Position numbers and translations under genes: made by a program. This document shows positions 1 to 5,777 of a stretch of DNA of 11,442 bases, piece after piece. This DNA comes from Candidatus Poribacteria bacterium (lineage in GTDB: Bacteria; Poribacteria; WGA-4E; PCPOR2b): NCBI GenBank assembly GCA_027296925.1, contig JAPUIP010000495.1, positions 1 through 11,442 on the forward strand. The letters are read 5' to 3'. The notes beneath the pieces are model-generated. The model made no database searches. It was not told the DNA's origin and was given only the letters and a program-made list of their open reading frames with translations. The stretch's first letter is position 1. Each line of letters starts with the position of its first letter.

Positions 1-755
1 TTGCTGTCAATCAGCAACAGTTGGCCGTTGATCTCTGCGACGACAGGCACGGAATAGGTTGTGTTCTTCGGTGGTCCGCCGGGCGTCGCAACCCAGACAA
101 TTTCTCCTGTTCCCTTGTCAAACGCGAAATAGCGATGCCGCATCGGTGCCTGTTCGCCCCAACTTCGGTTGAGGAAGCTGACGATTACCAGGCCGCCGTA
201 AACGATGGGCGTCGCGAGTCGCCCGCCATAACCGGTAAATCGACCAAACTCTTCCGTCAAAGAGCGGGTCCATAGAATCTTGCCAGCCTTATCAAAACAG
301 AAAAACTTACCGCTGACAGCGTGGGCATAGATGTTACCTGTTTCTGGATCACCAACTAAACTGGTCCATCCGAGACGGTTAAACGGAATCGTTGAGTGAA
401 AGACGTTGAACCGGTGTTCCCAGAGCAGTTTGCCGGTTTCGGCGTCAAAGCAGGCAACCTGTTCCTGCTCGGTGATGTCTTTCCCGACTCGCCCGATGAC
501 ATACACGCGACCATTGAGAGCAATGGGTGTGGACCGGCCCATGAAGTCCGCCTTCCAGACTAAATTCTCGCCATTCACGGACCATTCCGAGATTAGGTAC
601 CTCTCTGAAGAGGCACCGTTTTGATTCGGTCCGCGCCAACTTGGCCAGTCATAACCCAAAGCGTCTGCCGATGGTTGATTCATCAAACCCACACTCAAAA
701 TAAACAACAAATGCAGAAAAAAACAGACTGTTTTCAGAGCAATCTGAGATCGCAT
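1..755 (-). CDS. Secreted PQQ-like beta-propeller repeat protein (5' part, runs off left edge)
   Basis: The frame is open from an ATG at 755 to the left edge, giving 251 codons. The start has an ideal ribosome site (AGAGGAG, 7 bases upstream). Residues 1-32 are a signal peptide: charged n-region with R2 and K8, hydrophobic core about 10-25, likely cleavage after S-A-D-A (residue 32). The mature part begins with DWPSWRGPNQNG (36-47), a start common in secreted planctomycete-type proteins of this family. At least three blades carry the PQQ-like signature 'F-D-x-x-x-G-x-x-x-W' (VACFDAETGKLLW, FFCFDKAGKILW, YFAFDKGTGEIVW). Such propellers fold like BamB or quinoprotein dehydrogenases, but most, as probably here, are not known to bind PQQ and have no assigned substrate. 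No heme-binding CxxCH is visible in this part. It is preceded by a long leader with its own promoter, so it is probably transcribed separately from the enolase-family gene. Confidence 0.88.
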   Translation of the reverse strand, partial: MRSQIALKTVCFFLHLLFILSVGLMNQPSADALGYDWPSWRGPNQNGASSERYLISEWSVNGENLVWKADFMGRSTPIALNGRVYVIGRVGKDITEQEQVACFDAETGKLLWEHRFNVFHSTIPFNRLGWTSLVGDPETGNIYAHAVSGKFFCFDKAGKILWTRSLTEEFGRFTGYGGRLATPIVYGGLVIVSFLNRSWGEQAPMRHRYFAFDKGTGEIVWVATPGGPPKNTTYSVPVVAEINGQLLLIDS

Positions 756-825
756 AGGAATCTCCTCTTTTTATCGCTTATCATGGTCTGACTTTGGTAA
801 ATGAGGAGGGGGCCGCGAAACACCT

Positions 826-881
826 TGAAAAGGTTCGTCAATAGGCGGTCTTTGGTGACGCGTTTTTTGAGAACCTTTCCA
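826..881 (-). promoter_or_regulatory. Long-loop stem in the leader of the beta-propeller gene
   Basis: Read on the minus strand, TGGAAAGGTTC (881-871) can pair with GAACCTTTTCA (836-826). This makes an 11-bp stem with a single G-U pair and a 34-base loop, ending about 70 bases before the start codon. A smaller stem, TGGGTT/AACCCA (948-953 with 965-970), lies further upstream in the same leader. There is no U-run after the large stem, so it is not a classical terminator. A role in mRNA stability or leader control is inference. Confidence 0.3.
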
Positions 882-1035
882 GGGTTGCATAACTCCCTAT
901 CTACCAAAGGCATCATAGATGGTGTGTGAAAATGTCGTTGAAGAAGCTGGGTTCATAATGAGGTAACCCAAAGAGAATCGCCTGATTTGGAGAACGGGGT
1001 GGGAGAGCAATGAAGGGTGAATCTCCGCTATCTCT

Positions 1036-1064
1036 ATTATCAACCATTCTGTAGGGGAAGTCAA
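1036..1064 (-). promoter_or_regulatory. Sigma70-type promoter, minus strand, upstream of the beta-propeller gene
   Basis: On the minus strand TTGACT (1064-1059) is followed after exactly 17 bases by GATAAT (1041-1036). Each hexamer differs from consensus at one position. Transcription would begin near 1029, giving a leader of roughly 270 bases before the ATG at 755. No closer promoter of similar quality was seen. The alternative is that it drives a small RNA from this gap. Confidence 0.5.
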
Positions 1065-1186
1065 GGAGTTTCTGGTGACTGCACCCAGCCACAGATGGTG
1101 CATTCCAGATGGGGATGGTTCATCCACGACGATCACTTCTTCTTGAGGCTGAGGGGAGAGTCTTCGACCTTTCGACGACTTGGCCC

Positions 1187-1200
1187 GCCTTTGCAAAGGC
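1187..1200. repeat. Perfect 14-base palindrome GCCTTTGCAAAGGC
   Basis: The sequence is fully self-complementary with no spacer, as for a dimeric regulator's site. It lies about 120 bases upstream of the -35 of the promoter at 1036-1064 and just beside the REP-like element. With no second copy in the window its role cannot be assigned. Confidence 0.3.
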
Positions 1201-1205
1201 ACCCT

Positions 1206-1254
1206 TTCGCGGAAAGTGAAATCCCGAGTCTTCGAGGGGGATTCCGCTCCTACA
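1206..1254 (-). repeat. REP-like imperfect palindrome after the enolase-family gene
   Basis: On the minus strand the element begins TGTAGGAGCGGAA (1254-1242) and ends TTCCGCGAA (1214-1206), so GCGGAA and TTCCGC are complementary. An alternative stem pairs 1238-1248 with 1215-1225: 11 bp with one mismatch and one wobble, around GGAATCCC/GGGATTTC. The start TGTAGGAGCGG resembles the head of REP elements known from other bacteria. It lies 55 bases after the dehydratase stop codon. Without a U-tract it is not a clear intrinsic terminator, though it could slow transcription or protect the 3' end. Confidence 0.35.
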
Positions 1255-1308
1255 ATGAAGGCAGCTTTTTACGCTAGGATTCAAGGTGTGCTCCACGGAC
1301 TAGAATCG

Positions 1309-2457
1309 CTACCAGTCACGGACAGAGCCATCAAACCCATTTAATTTTGGTATGCGTCGTGGGACGAATTCGGTCTGAGCGGCCGCTTGCGCGTTGAATT
1401 CAATGCCGAGCCCTGGCCCTTCAAGCGGTAAAGCGTACCCCTGTTCGACAGCCGGGAAAGGGGCGACGATGTCTGAAACGGAAACAGGCTCCCGATTGAT
1501 CCACGGTGCCTCCAGCAAAACGACATTGGAAATTGCTAGCGCTGCGTGCAAGCTAGCGGCTGTACCCAGCGGGCCGGCATTGTTGTGCAGCACAACCCCG
1601 ATGTAGTTTGTCTCTCCCATCGCCGCGATTTTTTTCATCTCTGTGATGCCTCCACAATGACAGATATCCGGCCGCACATAGTTGACATAGTTGTTACGGA
1701 TCAATTCACTAAATTCCCATTTGTTGTGGTATCGCTCTCCGGCGGCTAAGGGAATACTGGTCTTGGCGCGAACCTGTGCCATAACGGCTGGGTTTTCATG
1801 CCGGATTGGGTCTTCAATGAAGAATGGCCGATATGCTCTGACTCGCTCCGCCAATTGAATCACCCATTCGGGGTCGTACCGGCCGTGACATTCGATCAGG
1901 ATATCGGCATCATCCCCAACAGCTTCCCGAATCGCGGCGGTAAACTCAACCTGCTGATCAACCGCCAACTGATGGTCATGTAGCCCCGCCCTGTCGTACG
2001 CATGAAATCCTCGGAAACGGATAGCGGTGATGCCCCGGGCCACCCGTTCTTTCGCCTGTTCGGCGATTTCCTGGGCGGTGTCGCCCGTGACATGTCCATA
2101 TAGCCGTACCTTTTCTCTGGCAAGCCCGCCGAGCAGTTGGTAAACGGGTACGCCCAAACTCTTGCCTAAAATGTCCCATAGTGCCATATCGATGCCACTG
2201 ATGGCGGCGCCCGTCACCGGTCCACCGCGCATAAACAATCGACGAAAACAGGACTGCCAGAGATATTCGATCCGCTCTGGATTTTCGCCAATCAAGTAGG
2301 GGCGGAGGTCTTCAATCATCCCTGCGACCGCTTGAGAGAAGAAGTGGATTGTCGCTTCGCCATATCCGGTAATCCCCGAATCAGTTTCGATCTGAATGAA
2401 TAAAGCCGGGCTTCCCAATTCCGTTGTCAGGAAATAGCTCACATTGGTAATCTTCAT
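1309..2457 (-). CDS. Mandelate racemase/muconate lactonizing enzyme family protein, D-galactonate-dehydratase-like
   Basis: A full-length 382-residue enolase superfamily enzyme, predicted to dehydrate a sugar acid through an enolate bound to Mg2+. Residues 1-115 form the alpha+beta capping domain and about 120-360 the modified TIM barrel. Metal ligands fit E189 (IECHG), E215 (FIEDP) and E241 (AAGER). Catalytic histidines fit H191 and H291 (VVLHNNAGPLGT), and E316 (LLEAPW) closes the site. These positions match E. coli DgoD D183, H185, E209, E235, H285 and E310 with a constant offset of 6, except that Glu replaces the first Asp ligand. The second barrel strand reads AIRFRG (R147, R149) instead of the Lys-x-Lys of racemase-type members. 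The ATG at 2457 has AAGGAG 8 bases upstream. The exact substrate (galactonate, mannonate, gluconate or another) cannot be fixed from sequence, so no symbol is given. Confidence 0.9.
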   Translation of the reverse strand: MKITNVSYFLTTELGSPALFIQIETDSGITGYGEATIHFFSQAVAGMIEDLRPYLIGENPERIEYLWQSCFRRLFMRGGPVTGAAISGIDMALWDILGKSLGVPVYQLLGGLAREKVRLYGHVTGDTAQEIAEQAKERVARGITAIRFRGFHAYDRAGLHDHQLAVDQQVEFTAAIREAVGDDADILIECHGRYDPEWVIQLAERVRAYRPFFIEDPIRHENPAVMAQVRAKTSIPLAAGERYHNKWEFSELIRNNYVNYVRPDICHCGGITEMKKIAAMGETNYIGVVLHNNAGPLGTAASLHAALAISNVVLLEAPWINREPVSVSDIVAPFPAVEQGYALPLEGPGLGIEFNAQAAAQTEFVPRRIPKLNGFDGSVRDW

Positions 2458-2498
2458 ACGAACAACTCCTTAGCTCCAACGCAGCGCGCTGGCTTTCT

Positions 2499-2524
2499 GT
2501 TCCCACGTGGAACGCAGGAACGAG
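2499..2524. repeat. Short palindromic intergenic element (GTTCCCACG type)
   Basis: GTTCCCACGTGGAAC (2499-2513) is an imperfect palindrome around CACGTG. The same GTTCC also pairs with GGAAC at 2517-2521, and the element ends AACGAG. Repeats of the form GTTCCCACG...GGAACGAG are scattered between genes in many large environmental genomes (general knowledge, from memory). Only one copy lies in this window, so its repeat nature is inferred. Confidence 0.35.
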
Positions 2525-2574
2525 TGATTGGCTGTGTACCGAGTATTAAGTGCAGGAATTATCCACACGAGCAT

Positions 2575-2589
2575 GTTGGAAATTCCAAC
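2575..2589. promoter_or_regulatory. Operator-like palindrome GTTGGAA-A-TTCCAAC upstream of the dehydratase gene
   Basis: Two perfect 7-base half-sites flank a single base. On the minus strand the palindrome covers TTGGAA, which lies 19 bases upstream of GATAAT (2562-2557). That is a weak, wide-spaced promoter candidate for the dehydratase gene, about 100 bases from its ATG. A regulator bound here would block that promoter. Sugar-acid genes are often controlled by such local repressors, but no regulator gene is in the window. Confidence 0.3.
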
Positions 2590-2777
2590 ACGCTTTGTGG
2601 AACGCATGGCTGGAACTCGCGCCAAATCTGATCATTGGGTTTGGTTCAGTTTTTGCTAAATGACTTGGCTGGTGTGGGATGCCGAAAACTTGAGTGGCAC
2701 CGAAATCAACGACACCACTGAAGCCTAATGACCGAATTTTTGAAAGAGATATGACGGCTGTTGTGGGGGTGAAACAA

Positions 2778-2930
2778 ATGAACCGATGGATCGATTCAAC
2801 TATCCTGTGGAGTTTTGTTGCGGGGATCGCATATTTTATCCTTTCTCCGATTCCACTACATGTATGGGGAGAAGTCGTCACCAGTTTTTTGAAGCATGCG
2901 TTTGTGACCATTTCACTGGGGATATTTTGA
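2778..2930 (+). CDS. Possible small membrane peptide, 50 residues
   Basis: This reading frame encodes a 50-residue peptide. It has two hydrophobic stretches, about residues 8-28 (TILWSFVAGIAYFILSPIPL) and 33-50 (VVTSFLKHAFVTISLGIF). The ATG at 2778 has GGGGGTG about 6 bases upstream, a passable ribosome site. In-frame ATGs at 2751 and 2694 would lengthen it but have poorer sites. It is not a family I recognise. It lies 162 bases upstream of the STAS gene on the same strand. The hydrophobic pattern could also arise by chance in AT-richer DNA. Confidence 0.35.
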   Translation: MNRWIDSTILWSFVAGIAYFILSPIPLHVWGEVVTSFLKHAFVTISLGIF

Positions 2931-3092
2931 GCGAAATCAGATAATCATCCCAGTGCCCATAAGTCGTAGAGACCGAAAGAGGAAGGATTCAGCACCCATC
3001 TGTAGCGCTCCAGACACAACGGGAAAACTCAACGCTTTGACGAAATTACGTTTGGATACCAAAAAAGATCACTTGAACAACGGAGGTTTGTT

Positions 3093-3434
3093 ATGCGTGT
3101 TAATCTTCGCAAAAGAGGGGATGTCACAATCTTGGAGATTAAAGGGAGAATCGCCGGTGCGGATAGCCTCGCGCTCCAGGGCACCCTTGCCGGGAGAATC
3201 GCTGCGACCCTCGGCCAAGCAGTGAAGCTGCTCGTGAAACTCGAAAAGATTCGCATGATGGATAGTACGGCACTAAGCGTCCTTGTCGCCGCCAGTAGAG
3301 CGATTCAGCAAAACGGAGGGCAGATGGCGTTGCTCAATGTGGGAGGCATCCGGAACTTCATTGCGCAGGCCAAATTGATGCTAGTTTGTGCACTCTATGA
3401 AAGCGAAGACGAAGCAATTGCCAGTTTGCAATAG
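3093..3434 (+). CDS. STAS-domain protein, anti-sigma-factor antagonist-like
   Basis: This encodes 113 residues, the size of a single SpoIIAA/RsbV-type STAS domain. The ATG has an excellent site (GGAGG, 6 bases upstream). The motif IRMMDSTALSVLVAA places Asp57-Ser58 exactly where B. subtilis SpoIIAA has Asp57-Ser58, the serine phosphorylated by the partner anti-sigma kinase. The glycines of the usual DSxGLG are replaced (DSTALS). Such proteins bind an anti-sigma factor when unphosphorylated and free the sigma factor. No kinase, phosphatase or sigma factor gene adjoins it, so its partner must be elsewhere. It is one of only two supported plus-strand genes in the window, and its 3' end faces the broken small gene with 32 bases between. 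Confidence 0.88.
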   Translation: MRVNLRKRGDVTILEIKGRIAGADSLALQGTLAGRIAATLGQAVKLLVKLEKIRMMDSTALSVLVAASRAIQQNGGQMALLNVGGIRNFIAQAKLMLVCALYESEDEAIASLQ

Positions 3435-3466
3435 AACAGTACAGGCTTTAATGGCAGCGACGTGTC

Positions 3467-3652
3467 TCATTTTGGCGTTTCATCTTTCACCCGAAACTTA
3501 AACTGCTTGTAAGGATCAATACGGTGAACATTGACGGTAAACGGCCCCGATTGTGCGGTGGCAAGATTTCCAAGGAAAATCAGCACAAGCTATCCGGCAA
3601 TGACCAGGGCGCCACCTAGAAGTATGTACGTGGCTTTCTGTTTCAGTGACAT
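3467..3652 (-). pseudogene. Broken small gene: signal-peptide-like start, in-frame TAG, then tail-tube-protein-like segment
   Basis: The ATG at 3652 has a strong ribosome site (AAAGGAG, 6-7 bases upstream). Translation gives 20 residues (MSLKQKATYILLGG and so on), stops at TAG (3592-3590), then stays open in the same frame to TGA (3469-3467). Read through, the product is 61 residues: a K-rich start, a hydrophobic core of about 24 residues containing the TAG, an A-T-A cleavage-like site, then a 28-residue tail. The tail contains FTVNVHRIDPYKQFKFRV, which closely resembles (from memory) the conserved N-terminus of T4 gp19-like contractile tail tube proteins, usually 'DPYKNFKFRVxWDGRYVAG'. The WDGRYVAG continuation is absent. 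It looks like a decayed chimera or fragment; sequencing error or stop readthrough are alternatives. It begins 41 bases after lutC and may share its transcript. Confidence 0.55.
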
Positions 3653-3693
3653 CGGAAACTCCTTTCCACGGATTGATTTTGGTTCGATGATTT

Positions 3694-4368
3694 TCAGTCA
3701 GTCGTTCTGAGTTCTGCGACTCGCGAATCACGCATCTCCCCGGTGTCATACAGCACAGCGATCAGGCGCCTGGGACCGTGGACGCCAAGCACCAGCGTCA
3801 TTTCAATATCGGCGGATTTGCTGGGCCCACTGATAAGGATCACGTTGGCGGGCATCTTTCCAGCTCGCGCCGCTGTCCAAATAAAAATATCCGGCATCAA
3901 TCCAGAAACCGGAACCAGCGCGATATGCACCGGCGGGAGCAGCGTCACCATACGGCTTTTTCCCGGCCCACTGTGGACAACCAAGCTGCCTGTCTCTGCC
4001 AATGCCGCCTCGACGCCACTCAGTCCGATATCGGCGCGGGCGCAAAACTGTCGTAGGTCCCCCGGCGTCTGGTCTACAACATGCCATTCACAGTCCGGCC
4101 AGCGTGCTGCCAGCGCTATGGCGTTCAGGGGCGGTTCGTTGTTCGCGACCACGGCTTGCGCGCCCACTTCGCGCAGTATCGCATCCACCTCCGCCCAGGC
4201 CCGCTCCAAACTCTCCGCTCGACGCACCTCTCCCTTTGCCGCCGTTAGCGATTCCGTGAAACGAGCTGCCAGATCTGCAAATTCACGTTGCGATCGCCAC
4301 ACCGGAGGTAACGTTTCCGGTCGCGCCTGGCGCCGCAAGCGATTCAGAATTTCATCTCGCGAACTCAC
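3694..4368 (-). CDS. lutC: LutC, L-lactate utilization LUD-domain protein
   Basis: A 224-residue LutC/YkgG family protein, full length. The LUD domain covers about residues 60-208. Visible family marks are the ETGSLVV segment (125-131), LLPPVHIALVP (143-153) and the C-terminal signature GPSKSADIEMTLVLGVHGPR (181-200). LutC is the non-iron-sulfur subunit of the LutABC L-lactate oxidation system; its exact role is unsettled. The start is GTG at 4368, inside the stop of lutB (GTGA, 4-base overlap), with GGAGG 9 bases upstream. Translation is therefore coupled to lutB. The last gene of the three, it is followed after 41 bases by the broken small gene. Confidence 0.93.
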   Translation of the reverse strand: MSSRDEILNRLRRQARPETLPPVWRSQREFADLAARFTESLTAAKGEVRRAESLERAWAEVDAILREVGAQAVVANNEPPLNAIALAARWPDCEWHVVDQTPGDLRQFCARADIGLSGVEAALAETGSLVVHSGPGKSRMVTLLPPVHIALVPVSGLMPDIFIWTAARAGKMPANVILISGPSKSADIEMTLVLGVHGPRRLIAVLYDTGEMRDSRVAELRTTD

Positions 4369-5777
4369 CCCTTATCCTCCAATTCGCCAGCTTTCCACAT
4401 TTCGCGGAAGGAGTGCTTTGCCAAGCCGGGCAATTGACGCCCCGGGGTCGGGTTGAGCGGTCCGGGAAGATTGAGCACGTCATCACGAACAAACGGGCGT
4501 TGCGCTAACCGGACTGCCGCACTGACAAAGCGCATCAATTTCTGGTGTCGCAACACAAACGCCGCTCCCTCTTCCGTCTTTCTTTCTCGCCAGGGGAGTA
4601 CGCCTTCGGTCACTTCATCCGTGCGGAGCTCAAGCAGCATCCGCGGCAAATCGATTCGCGCCGGGCAGACATCCTTGCATGCGCCGCAAAGCGAACTGGC
4701 ATGCGGCAACGCTTCATAATCTTCTAGGCCAAACAGTAGTGGCGTGAGCACCGCTCCAATCGGGCCGCAGTAGGGACTGCCATACGCATGACCACCCGCC
4801 TCGCGGTACACCGGGCACACATTCAGGCAAGCCCCACAGCGAATGCACTGTAACACTTCCTCATATTTCGTACCGACCAATTGACTGCGACCGTTGTCCA
4901 GCAGAACGACATGCACCTCTTCCGGGCCATCGGGGTCATCGGCACGGGCGGGCCCGGTGAGAATGCTGGTGTAAATGGAAAGCGGTTGTCCCGCGGTACT
5001 CCGCGCCAACAGTGACAGCCAGACGGCGGCCTCATCCCACGTTGGCGCGACTTTTTCGATGCCAATGATAGCGACATGCACCGGCGGAACAGAGGTGACG
5101 AAACGACCGTTCCCCTCATTGGTCACCAGCACGACGCTGCCGGTCTCGGCGACAGCGATATTGCCACCAGAAATTCCCATCCCGGCTGTCAAAAAGCGTT
5201 CCCGCAAGATACGCCGCGCTTCGGCGGTGAGTGCGGAAAGGTCGTCCGCGGAGAGCGGGCGTCCGGCTTCCCGGCTCAACAACGCCGCGACCTGCTCGCG
5301 TGTCTTGTGAATGGCGGGAGCGATAATGTGGGAAGGGGTCTCTCCAGCCAATTGAACCAGAAAATCCCCCAGATCTGTTTCCACCGCCTCCACACCCGCC
5401 TCAGCCAGCGCTTCATTCAGGTGGATCTCCTCCGTCGCCATCGACTTTCCCTTGGTCGCCAACTTTACCCCATGCCGACGGGCAATTTCCACGACAATCT
5501 CGCACGCTTCGGTTCCATCTCCCGCCCAATGTACTTGGGCGCCGGCAGATACGGCGTTGCGTTCAAACGTCTCCAGATGGTGAGCGAGTTGTCCCAGCGT
5601 GGCCGAGCGAATCGCTTTGAAATGATCGCGCAAGCTGTCGGCGTTGGGAAGCTCAGCCAAGGCACGATTTCGTGCGCGGATAAAATTGTCCGTTGCCGTA
5701 TCCAACGCTTTTTGCAAACGAATATCCTTAATGGCAACGTTCGCTCGTTGCCGAAACTGGGCAAAGGTCGTCGTCAT
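4365..5777 (-). CDS. lutB: LutB, L-lactate oxidation iron-sulfur protein
   Basis: A 470-residue cytoplasmic LutB/YkgF. An N-terminal LUD domain (about 65-300) includes SGGNIAVAETGSVVLVTNEG (203-222) and SVPPVHVAIIGIEKV (229-243). A ferredoxin-like part has two cysteine clusters, C311-x2-C314-x2-C317-x3-C321-P and C364-x2-C367-x3-C371-P, with C337 as an extra cysteine. These can hold two 4Fe-4S clusters carrying electrons from lactate oxidation. The C-terminal tail (about 430-470) contains LPGPLNPTPGRQLPG, typical of the family. The ATG at 5777 overlaps the lutA stop as ATGA. The frame stays open 160 codons further upstream, but that part is antisense-like sequence inside lutA, so the long version is not real. 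Confidence 0.95.
   Translation of the reverse strand: MTTTFAQFRQRANVAIKDIRLQKALDTATDNFIRARNRALAELPNADSLRDHFKAIRSATLGQLAHHLETFERNAVSAGAQVHWAGDGTEACEIVVEIARRHGVKLATKGKSMATEEIHLNEALAEAGVEAVETDLGDFLVQLAGETPSHIIAPAIHKTREQVAALLSREAGRPLSADDLSALTAEARRILRERFLTAGMGISGGNIAVAETGSVVLVTNEGNGRFVTSVPPVHVAIIGIEKVAPTWDEAAVWLSLLARSTAGQPLSIYTSILTGPARADDPDGPEEVHVVLLDNGRSQLVGTKYEEVLQCIRCGACLNVCPVYREAGGHAYGSPYCGPIGAVLTPLLFGLEDYEALPHASSLCGACKDVCPARIDLPRMLLELRTDEVTEGVLPWRERKTEEGAAFVLRHQKLMRFVSAAVRLAQRPFVRDDVLNLPGPLNPTPGRQLPGLAKHSFREMWKAGELEDKG

Larger units (their letters stand above)
756..1308. other. Intergenic gap: leader and promoter region of the beta-propeller gene
   Basis: There are 553 bases between two minus-strand genes, with no convincing coding sequence. 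The two longest frames (897-1202 minus, 1017-1277 plus) lack a ribosome site and any family-like composition. From right to left the gap holds a REP-like palindromic element (1206-1254), a perfect 14-base palindrome (1187-1200), a sigma70-type minus-strand promoter (1036-1064) and then about 270 bases of potential mRNA leader. The leader contains a small hairpin (948-970) and a large one (826-881). Confidence 0.6.
2458..2777. other. Intergenic gap between the dehydratase gene and the plus-strand genes
   Basis: There are about 320 bases without a supported gene, separating divergent genes. The dehydratase gene reads leftward and the small membrane ORF and STAS gene read rightward. The gap holds a GTTCC/GGAAC palindromic element (2499-2524), an operator-like palindrome (2575-2589) and a 10-base direct repeat GTGGAACGCA at 2507-2516 and 2597-2606, exactly 90 bases apart. 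A minus-strand frame of 121 codons (2546-2911) has no ribosome site and looks like chance. Confidence 0.5.

Noticed and set aside
919..930. Twelve-base match ATGGTGTGTGAA also found at 8119-8130
   Set aside because: The flanks do not match and the frames differ; probably chance.
897..1202. Minus-strand 101-codon frame in the large gap
   Set aside because: No ribosome site or recognisable features, and it spans the promoter and palindrome.
1017..1277. Plus-strand 86-codon frame in the large gap
   Set aside because: It crosses a REP-like palindrome and a minus-strand promoter, has no ribosome site and has shadow-like composition.
2546..2911. Minus-strand 121-codon frame
   Set aside because: No ribosome site, composition like antisense sequence, and it covers the palindromes and the better-supported plus-strand small ORF.
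3037..3060. TTGACG before the STAS gene as a -35 box
   Set aside because: No acceptable -10 lies at 16-18 bases. The nearest candidate, GGATAC, is only about 12 bases away.
3516..3749. Minus-strand 77-codon frame overlapping the broken small gene
   Set aside because: It is in another frame, overlaps lutC and lacks a ribosome site. The broken frame with its strong ribosome site and tail-tube motif explains the sequence better.
3743..4456. Plus-strand 237-codon frame opposite lutC
   Set aside because: It is antisense to a clear LutC and rich in Ser, Arg and Ala, as expected of a shadow frame in GC-rich coding DNA.
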